Source of the DNA: Kitasatospora sp. NBC_00374
GTDB lineage: Bacteria; Actinomycetota; Actinomycetes; Streptomycetales; Streptomycetaceae
DNA length: 64,000 nucleotides
Assembly: GCF_041434935.1 (NCBI RefSeq)
Contig: NZ_CP107964.1
Location: 4,881,001-4,945,000, forward strand
Direction: 5' to 3'
In this document: one piece after another, positions 1 to 8,251 of the stretch
Position numbering within the stretch: the stretch's first letter is position 1
Layout of the letters: each line of letters begins with the position of its first letter
Notes under the pieces: generated by a model
What the model was told of the DNA's origin: nothing
The model's database searches: none
What the model saw: the letters and a program-made list of their open reading frames with translations, nothing else
Translations under genes and position numbers: made by a program

Positions 1-2
1 CG

Positions 3-101
3 GTGCCGCCGGCCGAGGGTGCCGTCGCCGGCCCTCGGGAGCGGGCCGCCGCGGCGGACCGGCCGGTGTCCGCGGCGGCCAAGGCGGGCAGCGGCGGGTA
101 G
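3..101 (+). CDS. C-terminal tail of an upstream gene, partial
   Basis: The window opens inside an open frame that ends at TAG (99-101). Its 32 codons are rich in Ala, Gly, Pro and Arg and almost all end in G or C, as real genes do here. No domain can be recognised from so short a tail. In Streptomyces the gene before nuoA is often a geranylgeranyl-reductase-like flavoprotein, but the sequence does not show that. It could also be a chance frame. Confidence 0.35.
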   Translation: MPPAEGAVAGPRERAAAADRPVSAAAKAGSGG

Positions 102-494
102 CAGGCGGTCGTGACCACGCCGGCGAGGCCGTGCGGGGCTGCGAGGCCGTGCGGGGCCGCGGGACGGCGGGATCGCCCGTGGCGCCGGGTCCGGCCGGCC
201 CCGCCGGACCGCTCTCCGTCCGCGAGCGGGAGATCGCCGGCCGCCCGCCGGGCGGTGCTCCTCGTGCGCTTGTGAACAAAGGGTCAAGCGGGTGCACCGA
301 GCCGGCCACCCGAGCGGGTGAGGGCCTATAACACGTCAACCTGAGGCGGCTGAAATTTGCTTCGGCCGTCGCATGCTTGATATAGGCGAAGGCCTCTGAC
401 CTGTCGGTTCACTGTCGAATGCGACTGATTGTGCCCATTTGCCTCCGCTGTGTTGATTGATTGCGACTTGATCGCCTACGTGATCGTTTGTCAG

Positions 495-543
495 GTGTCG
501 TAGATCACAAAGATCGTCTGGAACTGCGTGTCGCAGATCACAA
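495..543. promoter_or_regulatory. Duplicated 16-bp motif in the nuo leader
   Basis: GTGTCGTAGATCACAA (495-510) recurs as GTGTCGCAGATCACAA (528-543) with one mismatch. The copies are 33 bp apart, about three helical turns, so they lie on the same DNA face. Each has the form GTG-N8-CAC, which resembles a CRP-family site with a perfect right half (TCAC). This suggests an activator or repressor dimer pair upstream of the Rex site. The protein is unknown. Confidence 0.4.
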
Positions 544-577
544 GCCGACAGGCATAGGATGCGCTCGATCCAGGCTT

Positions 578-593
578 TGTGAACTGCCTCACA
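578..593. promoter_or_regulatory. Rex operator-like site upstream of nuoA
   Basis: TGTGAACTGCCTCACA matches the actinobacterial Rex operator pattern TGTGAAC-N3-TTCACA at 12 of 13 fixed positions; the one mismatch is C for T at the start of the right half. Rex is an NADH/NAD+ sensor, and in Streptomyces it is known to control respiratory genes including nuo. The site lies about 100 bp before the nuoA start, inside the likely promoter or leader. High NADH would release Rex and raise complex I expression. Confidence 0.75.
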
Positions 594-691
594 TGGGATG
601 GATCTCGGTAAGTGGATCACGGGTTCACCTGCGGTGATCCTGCGATTCCGATCTGCAGTCAAGGACGACTGGACGGAGGGAGCGGGGGCTT

Positions 692-1051
692 ATGAATGCC
701 TACGCGCCGATCCTCGTACTCGGTGCCATCGCGGCGGCGTTCGCGGTCGGCTCCGTCACGATGGCCTCACTGACCGGCCCCAAGCGGTACAACCGGGCCA
801 AGTTGGAGGCGTACGAGTGCGGCATCGAGCCGACCCCGCAGCCGATGGGCGGCGGGCGGTTCCCGATCAAGTACTACCTGACGGCGATGCTCTTCATCGT
901 CTTCGACATCGAGATCGTCTTCCTCTATCCGTGGGCGGTCAGCTTCGACGCCCTGGGGATCTTCGGGCTGGTCGAGATGCTGCTCTTCATCGCCACCGTC
1001 TTCGTCGCCTACGCCTACGTGTGGCGTCGCGGCGGTCTGGAGTGGGACTGA
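692..1051 (+). CDS. nuoA: NADH-quinone oxidoreductase subunit A
   Basis: Small membrane subunit of complex I (119 aa, normal length), at the junction between the hydrophilic arm and the membrane arm near the quinone site. It has three hydrophobic helices (about residues 5-27, 62-85 and 90-111). The first loop carries the conserved segment YECGIEP, whose cysteine and acids respond to the active/deactive state in studied enzymes. An ATG preceded by GGAGGG about 10 nt upstream sets the start. It is the first gene of the complete nuoA-N operon, 80 bp before nuoB. Confidence 0.96.
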   Translation: MNAYAPILVLGAIAAAFAVGSVTMASLTGPKRYNRAKLEAYECGIEPTPQPMGGGRFPIKYYLTAMLFIVFDIEIVFLYPWAVSFDALGIFGLVEMLLFIATVFVAYAYVWRRGGLEWD

Positions 1052-1131
1052 CCGCGCCGGCCTTGTGAACCGGAGCGCAAGGTGAACGGGCGTCATCGCC
1101 ACCGGACTTGGATCGCATTGAGAGGGAACTG

Positions 1132-1686
1132 ATGGGAATCGAGGAGAAGCTGCCGAGCGGCTTTCTGCTCACCAGCGTGGAGACCGCCGCCGGGTGGGTA
1201 CGGAAGGCGTCGCTCTTCCCCGCCACCTTCGGGCTCGCCTGCTGCGCGATCGAGATGATGACCACCGGAGCGGGCCGCTACGACCTGGCCCGCTTCGGCA
1301 TGGAGGTCTTCCGCGGCTCCCCGCGCCAGGCCGATCTGATGATCGTGGCGGGTCGGGTGAGCCAGAAGATGGCCCCGGTGCTGCGCCAGGTGTACGACCA
1401 GATGCCGAACCCCAAGTGGGTCATCTCGATGGGTGTCTGCGCATCCTCCGGCGGCATGTTCAACAACTACGCGATCGTGCAGGGCGTCGACCACATCGTC
1501 CCCGTGGACATCTACCTGCCGGGCTGTCCGCCCCGCCCCGAGATGCTGCTGGACGCGATCATCAAGCTGCACGACAAGATCCAGCACGAGAAGCTCGGGG
1601 TCAACAAGCGCCGGGCCGAGGAGGAGGCGGAGGAGTTCGCCCTCCAGGCCACCCCGCTCAGCGAGATGCGGGGGCTGCTGCGATGA
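1132..1686 (+). CDS. nuoB: NADH-quinone oxidoreductase subunit B
   Basis: Hydrophilic connecting subunit (184 aa) that carries the terminal [4Fe-4S] cluster N2, the direct electron donor to the quinone. The ligands are visible: adjacent Cys37-Cys38 (GLACCAIE), Cys103 (GVCASSG) and Cys132 (PGCPPRPE). I chose the ATG at 1132 rather than the TTG at 1108 because GAGAGGGA lies 5 nt before it and family members begin MG(I/L)EEKLPSG. Its stop overlaps the nuoC start by 4 nt (ATGA), implying translational coupling. Confidence 0.96.
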   Translation: MGIEEKLPSGFLLTSVETAAGWVRKASLFPATFGLACCAIEMMTTGAGRYDLARFGMEVFRGSPRQADLMIVAGRVSQKMAPVLRQVYDQMPNPKWVISMGVCASSGGMFNNYAIVQGVDHIVPVDIYLPGCPPRPEMLLDAIIKLHDKIQHEKLGVNKRRAEEEAEEFALQATPLSEMRGLLR

Positions 1687-2399
1687 GCGACAGCGACATC
1701 CCCGCCGTCCGCAAGGAGCCGCACCACACCGAGCTGCCGGTCGAGGTGGTCGGGCGCCGTGAGGGCATGTTCGGCGCCAAGGGCACCGGCGACACCTCCG
1801 GCTTCGGCGGCCTCACCGCGCCGATCGCGCTGCCCCCCGCGAGCGTCCGCCCGTACGGCCACGGCTTCGACGAGGTGGCCGACGAGCTGGAGGGCGCGCT
1901 GGAGGAGCAGGGGCTCGACCCGGCCGACGTGATCGAGAAGACCGTGGTGGACCGGGGTGAACTCACCTTCCACATCAGCCGCGAGCACCTGCTCGGGACC
2001 GTCCGCACGCTGCGCGACGACCCGGCGCTGCGCTTCGAGCTCTGCCTCGGCGTGAGCGGCGTGCACTACCCGAACGACCGGGGCCGCGAGCTGCACGCGG
2101 TCTACCACCTGCGCTCGATCACCCACGGCCGGCTGCTGCGGCTGGAGGTCACCGCGCCGGACGCCGACCCGAGGATCCCGTCCGTGGTCAGCGTCTACCC
2201 GACCAACGACTGGCACGAGCGCGAGACCTACGACTTCTTCGGCCTGGTCTTCGAGGGCCACCCCGCGCTCACCCGGATCATGATGCCGGACGACTGGCTG
2301 GGCCACCCGCAGCGCAAGGACTACCCGCTCGGCGGCATCCCCGTCGAGTACAAGGGCGCCCAGATCCCGGCGCCCGACCAGCGGAGGTCGTACAGCTGA
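1683..2399 (+). CDS. nuoC: NADH-quinone oxidoreductase subunit C
   Basis: 30-kDa-type hydrophilic subunit (238 aa) of the connecting module, bound to NuoB and NuoD and without cofactors. The family signature is present around residues 175-200 (WHERETYDFFGLVFEGHP), followed by the RKDYPLGGIPVEYKG end. The first 60 residues are a Gly/Pro-rich actinobacterial extension with little conservation. NuoC and NuoD are separate here, unlike the fused NuoCD of E. coli. The start ATG overlaps the nuoB stop, and the stop overlaps the nuoD start. Confidence 0.95.
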   Translation: MSDSDIPAVRKEPHHTELPVEVVGRREGMFGAKGTGDTSGFGGLTAPIALPPASVRPYGHGFDEVADELEGALEEQGLDPADVIEKTVVDRGELTFHISREHLLGTVRTLRDDPALRFELCLGVSGVHYPNDRGRELHAVYHLRSITHGRLLRLEVTAPDADPRIPSVVSVYPTNDWHERETYDFFGLVFEGHPALTRIMMPDDWLGHPQRKDYPLGGIPVEYKGAQIPAPDQRRSYS

Positions 2400-3724
2400 T
2401 GACCACTCACTACGAAGCAGGTGCGCGCGAGACCACCGAGGGACGGGTCTTCACCGTCACCGGTGGCGACTGGGGCGAGGTGGTCGAGGCCATCGCCCGC
2501 GCGGACGACGAGCGGATCATCGTCAACATGGGCCCCCAGCACCCGTCCACCCACGGCGTGCTGCGGCTGATCCTGGAGATCGACGGCGAGACGGTGACCG
2601 AGGCCCGCTGCGGCATCGGCTACCTGCACACCGGCATCGAGAAGAACATGGAGTTCCGCAACTGGGTCCAGGGCACCACCTTCGTGACCCGGATGGACTA
2701 CCTCACTCCGCTGTTCAACGAGACCGCGTACTGCCTGGCCGTCGAGAAGCTGCTCGGTGTGACCGACCAGATCCCGGACCGGGCGACCGTGATCCGGGTC
2801 CTGATGATGGAGCTCAACCGGATCTCCTCGCACCTGGTGGCGCTGGCCACCGGCGGTATGGAGATCGGCTCCACCACGCTGATGATCTACGGCTTCCGGG
2901 ACCGCGAGGTCATCCTCGACATCTTCGAACTGGTCACCGGCCTGCGGATGAACCACGCCTACGTCCGCCCCGGCGGCCTGGCCCAGGACCTCCCGCCCGG
3001 TGCCGTCGACCAGGTCCGCGAGGGCATCAAGCTGCTCCGCTCGCGGATGCACGAGTACGACAAGCTGGCCACCGACAACCCGGTCTTCAAGGCCCGGCTG
3101 GTCGACGTCGGCCACCTGGACCTGGCCGGCTGCCTGGCACTCGGCGCCACCGGCCCGATCCTGCGGGCCACCGGCCTGCCGCACGACCTGCGCAAGTCCG
3201 ACCCGTACTGCGGCTACGAGGACTACGACTTCGACGTGGCCGTCGCCGACACCGCCGACTCCTACGGGCGGTTCCTGATCCGCCTGGAGGAGATGCGGCA
3301 GTCGCTGCGGATCGCCGAGCAGTGCCTGGACCGGCTGAAGCCCGGCCCGGTGATGGTGGCCGACAAGAAGATCGCCTGGCCGGCCCAACTGGCCGTCGGC
3401 CCGGACGGCCTGGGCAACTCGCTCGACCACATCCGCAAGATCATGGGCACCTCGATGGAGGCCCTGATCCACCACTTCAAGCTGGTCACCGAGGGCTTCC
3501 GGGTCCCGGTCGGCCAGGCGTACACGGCGGTCGAGTCGCCCAAGGGGGAGCTCGGGGTGCACGTGGTCAGCGACGGCGGGACCCGGCCGTACCGGGTCCA
3601 CTTCCGCGACCCGTCGTTCACCAACCTGCAGACGATGGCGGCGATGTGCGAGGGCGGCCAGGTCGCCGACGTGATCGTCGCGGTGGCCGGGATCGACCCG
3701 GTGATGGGAGGCGTGGACCGGTGA
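2399..3724 (+). CDS. nuoD: NADH-quinone oxidoreductase subunit D
   Basis: 49-kDa-type subunit (441 aa), related to [NiFe]-hydrogenase large subunits, which forms the quinone pocket together with NuoB. Conserved blocks include NMGPQHPSTHG (about residues 43-53), with the histidine that contacts the quinone head group, GYLHTGIEKNME, and the C-terminal DPVMGGVDR. The NiFe cysteines of hydrogenases are absent, as expected. ATG 2399 uses the last base of the nuoC stop; the stop overlaps the GTG start of nuoE. Confidence 0.96.
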   Translation: MTTHYEAGARETTEGRVFTVTGGDWGEVVEAIARADDERIIVNMGPQHPSTHGVLRLILEIDGETVTEARCGIGYLHTGIEKNMEFRNWVQGTTFVTRMDYLTPLFNETAYCLAVEKLLGVTDQIPDRATVIRVLMMELNRISSHLVALATGGMEIGSTTLMIYGFRDREVILDIFELVTGLRMNHAYVRPGGLAQDLPPGAVDQVREGIKLLRSRMHEYDKLATDNPVFKARLVDVGHLDLAGCLALGATGPILRATGLPHDLRKSDPYCGYEDYDFDVAVADTADSYGRFLIRLEEMRQSLRIAEQCLDRLKPGPVMVADKKIAWPAQLAVGPDGLGNSLDHIRKIMGTSMEALIHHFKLVTEGFRVPVGQAYTAVESPKGELGVHVVSDGGTRPYRVHFRDPSFTNLQTMAAMCEGGQVADVIVAVAGIDPVMGGVDR

Positions 3725-4461
3725 CCAACGTAGAACTCGGTCTGCCGGCACTGCCGGCCAAGCCGTACCCGGCCGAGGTGCACGAGCGCCTCGCCGCGGA
3801 CGCCCGCGAGCTGATCGGCCGCTACCCGGTGGCCCGCTCCGCGCTGCTGCCGCTGCTGCACCTGGTGCAGGCCGAGGAGGGCTTCGTCAGCCCGACCGGA
3901 ATCCGCTTCTGCGCCGAGCAGCTGGAGCTCACCACCGCCGAGGTGACCGCGGTCGCGACCTTCTACACCATGTACCGGCGCAAGCCCGCCGGCACGTACC
4001 ACGTCGGCGTCTGCACCAACACGCTCTGCGCGGTGCTCGGCGGCGACCAGATCTTCGCCGAACTCCAGGACCACCTGGGAATCAAGAACAACGAGACCAC
4101 CGACGACGGCGAGATCTCGATCGAGCACATCGAGTGCAACGCGGCCTGCGACTACGCCCCGGTGGTGATGGTCAACTGGGAGTTCTACGACAACCAGACG
4201 CCGGAGAGCGCCAGGAAGCTGGTCGACGACCTGCGGGCCGGCCACGACCCGGCGCCCACCCGCGGCGCCCGGCTCTGCTCCTTCAAGGAGACCTCCCGGA
4301 TCCTGGCCGGCTTCCCCGACGAGCGCCCCGGCGCCGTGGACGCCTCCGGGGCCGGCGGCGCCCCCTCGCTGGCCGGGCTGCGGCTGGCCAAGGGCGAGGC
4401 CCTGCCCGGCACCCCGGGCACCAAGGTGGTTGCACCCCGGCACGAAGGGACGGAAGCGTGA
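3721..4461 (+). CDS. nuoE: NADH-quinone oxidoreductase subunit E
   Basis: 24-kDa-type thioredoxin-fold subunit (246 aa) that binds the [2Fe-2S] cluster N1a in the NADH-oxidising module. The four ligands are Cys98 and Cys103 (CTNTLC) and Cys139 and Cys143 (CNAAC). After the fold there is a roughly 60-residue Ala/Gly/Pro-rich tail, common in actinobacteria and absent from E. coli NuoE. The GTG start at 3721 forms a GTGA overlap with the nuoD stop. Confidence 0.95.
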   Translation: MTNVELGLPALPAKPYPAEVHERLAADARELIGRYPVARSALLPLLHLVQAEEGFVSPTGIRFCAEQLELTTAEVTAVATFYTMYRRKPAGTYHVGVCTNTLCAVLGGDQIFAELQDHLGIKNNETTDDGEISIEHIECNAACDYAPVVMVNWEFYDNQTPESARKLVDDLRAGHDPAPTRGARLCSFKETSRILAGFPDERPGAVDASGAGGAPSLAGLRLAKGEALPGTPGTKVVAPRHEGTEA

Positions 4462-5819
4462 TGACCTCCGCAGAGCCGGCCGAGAAGCTCCTCTCACCGG
4501 TCCTCTCCGCCTCCTGGGACGACACCCGCCCCTGGACCCTGGACACCTACCGCCGCCACGAGGGCTACCAGGGCCTGCGGGCCGCCCTGGAGATGCCCCC
4601 GGACGACGTGATCGCCCTGGTCAAGGACTCCGGCCTGCGCGGCCGCGGCGGCGCCGGCTTCCCGACGGGCATGAAGTGGCAGTTCATCCCGCAGAACGAC
4701 GGCAAGCCGCACTACCTGGTGGTCAACGCCGACGAGTCCGAGCCGGGCACCTGCAAGGACATCCCGCTGCTCTTCGCCAACCCGCACAGCCTGATCGAAG
4801 GCATGATCATCGCGTCCTACGCGATCCGCTGCGACCACGCCTTCATCTACCTGCGCGGCGAGGTCGTCCCGGTGCTGCGCCGGCTGCACGCGGCCGTCGC
4901 CGAGGCCTACGAGGCCGGCTACCTCGGCAAGGACATCCTCGGCTCCGGCATCGACCTCGACATCACCGTGCACGCGGGCGCCGGGGCGTACATCTGCGGC
5001 GAGGAGACGGCGCTGCTGGACTCCCTGGAGGGCCGCCGCGGCCAACCCCGGCTGCGCCCGCCGTTCCCGGCCATCGCCGGCCTGTACGCCTGCCCCACGG
5101 TGGTCAACAACGTCGAGTCGATCGCCTCGGTGCCGCCGATCCTGGCCCGCGGCAAGGACTGGTTCAAGTCGCTGGGCACGGAGAAGTCCCCCGGCTTCAC
5201 CCTCTACTCGCTGTCCGGGCACGTCACCAACCCCGGCCAGTACGAGGCACCGCTGGGCGTGACCCTGCGGCAGCTGCTGGACGTCAGCGGCGGAGTCAGG
5301 GCCGGCCACCGGCTCAAGTTCTGGACCCCGGGCGGCTCCTCCACCCCGATGTTCACCGACGAGCACCTCGACGTCCCGCTCGACTACGAGGGCGTCGGCG
5401 CGGCCGGCTCGATGCTCGGCACCAAGGCGCTGCAGATCTTCGACGAGACGACCTGCGTGGTCCGGGCCGTCACCCGGTGGACCGAGTTCTACGCCCACGA
5501 GTCCTGCGGCAAGTGCACCCCCTGCCGCGAGGGCACCTACTGGCTGGTCCAGCTGCTCAAGCGGATCGAGGCCGGCGAGGGCGTCGACGGCGACCTGGAG
5601 AAGCTGCTGGACATCGCCGACAACATCAACGGCAAGTCCTTCTGCGCGCTGGGCGACGGCGCCGCCAGCCCGATCGTCTCCTCGCTGCAGCACTTCCGCG
5701 CCGAGTACGAGCAGCACCTCGCCGAGCGCCGCTGCCCCTTCGACCCGGCCGCCGCCACGGTGTGGGCCGACCGGTCGCCCGCCCCCGAGTCCGCCACCGA
5801 GAGGGAGGTGCACGCGTGA
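4461..5819 (+). CDS. nuoF: NADH-quinone oxidoreductase subunit F
   Basis: 51-kDa-type subunit (452 aa) that oxidises NADH. The glycine-rich FMN/NADH segment GLRGRGGAGFPTGMKW lies at about residues 57-72. The [4Fe-4S] N3 motif SCGKCTPCREG is at about residues 349-359, with its fourth cysteine near FCALGDGA. Two adjacent start codons are possible, GTG 4458 and ATG 4461; ATG overlaps the nuoE TGA. The stop overlaps the nuoG GTG. Together with NuoE and NuoG it makes the N module. Confidence 0.95.
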   Translation: MTSAEPAEKLLSPVLSASWDDTRPWTLDTYRRHEGYQGLRAALEMPPDDVIALVKDSGLRGRGGAGFPTGMKWQFIPQNDGKPHYLVVNADESEPGTCKDIPLLFANPHSLIEGMIIASYAIRCDHAFIYLRGEVVPVLRRLHAAVAEAYEAGYLGKDILGSGIDLDITVHAGAGAYICGEETALLDSLEGRRGQPRLRPPFPAIAGLYACPTVVNNVESIASVPPILARGKDWFKSLGTEKSPGFTLYSLSGHVTNPGQYEAPLGVTLRQLLDVSGGVRAGHRLKFWTPGGSSTPMFTDEHLDVPLDYEGVGAAGSMLGTKALQIFDETTCVVRAVTRWTEFYAHESCGKCTPCREGTYWLVQLLKRIEAGEGVDGDLEKLLDIADNINGKSFCALGDGAASPIVSSLQHFRAEYEQHLAERRCPFDPAAATVWADRSPAPESATEREVHA

Positions 5820-8251
5820 CCGTCACCGAGACGAGCACCGACCTCGTCACGCTCACCATCGACGGCGTCGAGGTCCAGGTCCCCAAGGGCACCCTGGTGA
5901 TCCGCGCCGCCGAGCAGATCGGCACCCAGATCCCGCGCTTCTGCGACCACCCGCTGCTCGCCCCGGCCGGGGCCTGCCGGCAGTGCATCGTGGAGGTCGA
6001 GGGCCAGCGCAAGCCGGTCGCCTCGTGCACCATCCCGGTCACCGAGGGCATGGTGGTCCGCACCCAGATCAGCTCGCCGGTCGCCGAGAAGGCGCAGCGC
6101 GGCGTGATGGAGCTGCTGCTGATCAACCACCCGCTGGACTGCCCGGTCTGCGACAAGGGCGGCGAGTGCCCGCTGCAGAACCAGGCGATGTCCACCGGCG
6201 CCGCGGACTCCCGCTTCGAGGGCATGAAGCGGACCTACGAGAAGCCGGTGCCGATCTCCACCCAGGTCCTGCTGGACCGCGAGCGCTGCGTGCTCTGCGC
6301 CCGCTGCACCCGGTTCTCCCAGGAGATCGCCGGGGACCCGTTCATCGACCTGGTCGAGCGCGGCGCGCTGCAGCAGGTCGGCACCGGCGAGGGCGACGAC
6401 TTCCGGTCGTACTTCTCCGGCAACACCATCCAGATCTGCCCGGTCGGCGCGCTCACCTCGGCCGCCTACCGGTTCCGGTCCCGCCCGTTCGACCTGGTCT
6501 CCTCGCCCAGCGTGTGCGAGCACTGCTCGGCCGGCTGCGGCCAGCGCACCGACCACCGCCGCGGCAAGGTGCTGCGCCGGCTGGCGGGCAACGAGCCGGA
6601 GATCAACGAGGAGTGGAACTGCGACAAGGGCCGGTTCGCCTTCCGGTACGCGCAGCAGCGCGACCGGCTGGCCACCCCGCTGGTCCGCGACGCGAGCGGT
6701 GAACTCGTCCCCGCCTCCTGGCCGCAGGCCCTGGCGGCCGCCGCCGAGGGGCTGCGCGGCGCCCGCGCGGGCGTGCTCACCGGCGGCCGGGTGACGGTCG
6801 AGGACGCGTACGGCTACGCGAAGTTCGCCCGGGTCGCGCTCGGCACCAACGACGTCGACTTCCGCTCCCGCCCGCACAGCGGCGAGGAGGCGGACTTCCT
6901 GGCCGCCGCCGTCGCCGGACACGGGGTCGACCTGGACGGCACGGGTGTCTCGTACACCGCGCTGGAGGCCGCCCCGGCGGTGCTGCTCGCGGGCCTGGAG
7001 CCCGAGGAGGAGGCGCCGATCGTGTTCCTGCGGCTGCGCAAGGCCAACCGGGCCGCGGGCCTGAAGGTCTACGCGATCGCCTCGCACGCCACCAGGGGCC
7101 TCGGCAAGCTGCGCGGTGCGCTGCTGCCGGCGGCGCCCGGTACCGAGGCCGAGTGGCTGACGGCGCTGGCCGGCGACGAGGTGCTCGCGGACGACGCGGG
7201 CCGCGCGGCCGACCAGCTGCGCAGCCCGGGCGCGGTGATCCTGGTGGGCGAGCGGCTGGCGGCCGTCCCCGGCGGGCTGAGCGCCGCGCTGCGGCTGGCG
7301 GCCGTGACCGGTGCCCGGCTGGCCTGGGTGCCGCGCCGGGCGGGGGAGCGCGGGGCGGTCGAGGCCGGTGCGCTGCCGGGGCTGCTGCCCGGCGGTCGGG
7401 CGGTGTCCGTGCCGGCCGCGCGGGCCGAGGCCGCCGAGCTGTGGGGGGTGGCCGGGCTGCCCGCCCGGGGCGGCCGCGACACCGACCGGATCCTGGCGGC
7501 GACCGTGCAGGGCGACCTGACCGCGCTGGTGCTCGGCGGGGTGGGCCTGGACGACCTCGCCGATCCGGCGCTGGCCGAGGAGGCGCTGACCCGGGCCTCC
7601 TTCGTGGTCTCGCTGGAGCTGCGGCCGTCGGCCGTCACCGACCACGCCGACGTGGTGCTTCCGGTCGCCGCGGTGGCCGAGAAGGCCGGCACCTTCCTGG
7701 ATTGGGAGGGCCGGGTCCGGATGTTCGAACCCGCGCTCAAGGCCGACCAGCTGATGCAGCGTCAGCTGCATTCGGACGTGCGGGTGCTGAACATGCTCGC
7801 CGACGCGCTCGGCCGGCCGCTCGGCCTGCCGGACGTCCGGGCGGCCCGGCTGGAGCTGGACCGTTTCGCCCCGTGGCAGGGCGACCGGCCGACCGCCCCG
7901 GTGGTCCACCCGGCCCCGCTGCCCCGCCCGGCCGCGGGCCAGGCCGTCCTCGCGGGCCACCGGCTGCTGCTGGACAACGGCTCGCTCCAGGTCGGCGACC
8001 CGCACCTGGCCGGTACCCGGCACCCCGCGGTGGCCCGGCTGTCGCCGGTGACCGCCAAGGAGATCGGCGCCGAGCGGGCGGTGCGGATCACCGGCCCGGC
8101 GGGCTCGCTGGTCCTCCCGCTGGAGCTCGCCGACGAGCTGCCCGACCGGACGGTCTGGCTTCCCCTCAACTCCACCCCCGGCGGCGCGCACCGCGCCCTC
8201 GGCACCACCGTCGGCCACCTGGTCACCATCGCCCCGGCCGAGGAGGAATGA
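5816..8251 (+). CDS. nuoG: NADH-quinone oxidoreductase subunit G
   Basis: Largest hydrophilic subunit (811 aa), the wire of iron-sulfur clusters in the N module. The N-terminal [2Fe-2S] ferredoxin domain has Cys43, Cys54 and Cys57. A His/Cys-ligated cluster motif (CPVCDKGGECPLQ) and a 4Fe-4S motif (CVLCARCTRF) follow, then a molybdopterin-oxidoreductase-like fold that binds no molybdenum in complex I. The segment CEHCSAGCGQRTDHRRGKV may hold the extra N7 cluster found in some bacteria. GTG 5816 follows GAGGGAGG closely and overlaps the nuoF stop. Confidence 0.95.
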   Translation: MTVTETSTDLVTLTIDGVEVQVPKGTLVIRAAEQIGTQIPRFCDHPLLAPAGACRQCIVEVEGQRKPVASCTIPVTEGMVVRTQISSPVAEKAQRGVMELLLINHPLDCPVCDKGGECPLQNQAMSTGAADSRFEGMKRTYEKPVPISTQVLLDRERCVLCARCTRFSQEIAGDPFIDLVERGALQQVGTGEGDDFRSYFSGNTIQICPVGALTSAAYRFRSRPFDLVSSPSVCEHCSAGCGQRTDHRRGKVLRRLAGNEPEINEEWNCDKGRFAFRYAQQRDRLATPLVRDASGELVPASWPQALAAAAEGLRGARAGVLTGGRVTVEDAYGYAKFARVALGTNDVDFRSRPHSGEEADFLAAAVAGHGVDLDGTGVSYTALEAAPAVLLAGLEPEEEAPIVFLRLRKANRAAGLKVYAIASHATRGLGKLRGALLPAAPGTEAEWLTALAGDEVLADDAGRAADQLRSPGAVILVGERLAAVPGGLSAALRLAAVTGARLAWVPRRAGERGAVEAGALPGLLPGGRAVSVPAARAEAAELWGVAGLPARGGRDTDRILAATVQGDLTALVLGGVGLDDLADPALAEEALTRASFVVSLELRPSAVTDHADVVLPVAAVAEKAGTFLDWEGRVRMFEPALKADQLMQRQLHSDVRVLNMLADALGRPLGLPDVRAARLELDRFAPWQGDRPTAPVVHPAPLPRPAAGQAVLAGHRLLLDNGSLQVGDPHLAGTRHPAVARLSPVTAKEIGAERAVRITGPAGSLVLPLELADELPDRTVWLPLNSTPGGAHRALGTTVGHLVTIAPAEEE

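Larger units (their letters stand above)
102..691. other. 590-bp gene-less leader of the nuo operon
   Basis: No convincing gene is present. The first part (102-260) is GC-rich and contains an imperfect direct repeat near 122-158 and a GCCCGCCGGGC-type hairpin near 240-253. From about 330 to 690 the DNA is clearly less GC-rich than the surroundings, as expected for a long promoter and leader. It holds a Rex-like operator (578-593), a duplicated 16-bp motif (495-510 and 528-543) and a weaker Rex half-site TGTGAAC at 271-277. Small frames here have no ribosome binding site or coding bias. Confidence 0.6.

Noticed and set aside
271..286. A second Rex-like site, TGTGAACAAAGGGTCA
   Set aside because: Only the left half matches the consensus; the right half lacks TTCACA.
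2321..3751. A 476-codon antisense frame over nuoD
   Set aside because: Mirror of nuoD codon bias, no ribosome binding site and no recognisable domain.
5537..8218. An 893-codon open frame antisense to nuoF/nuoG
   Set aside because: Long antisense frames are expected at this GC content. It shows no family signature and lies opposite a well-identified gene.
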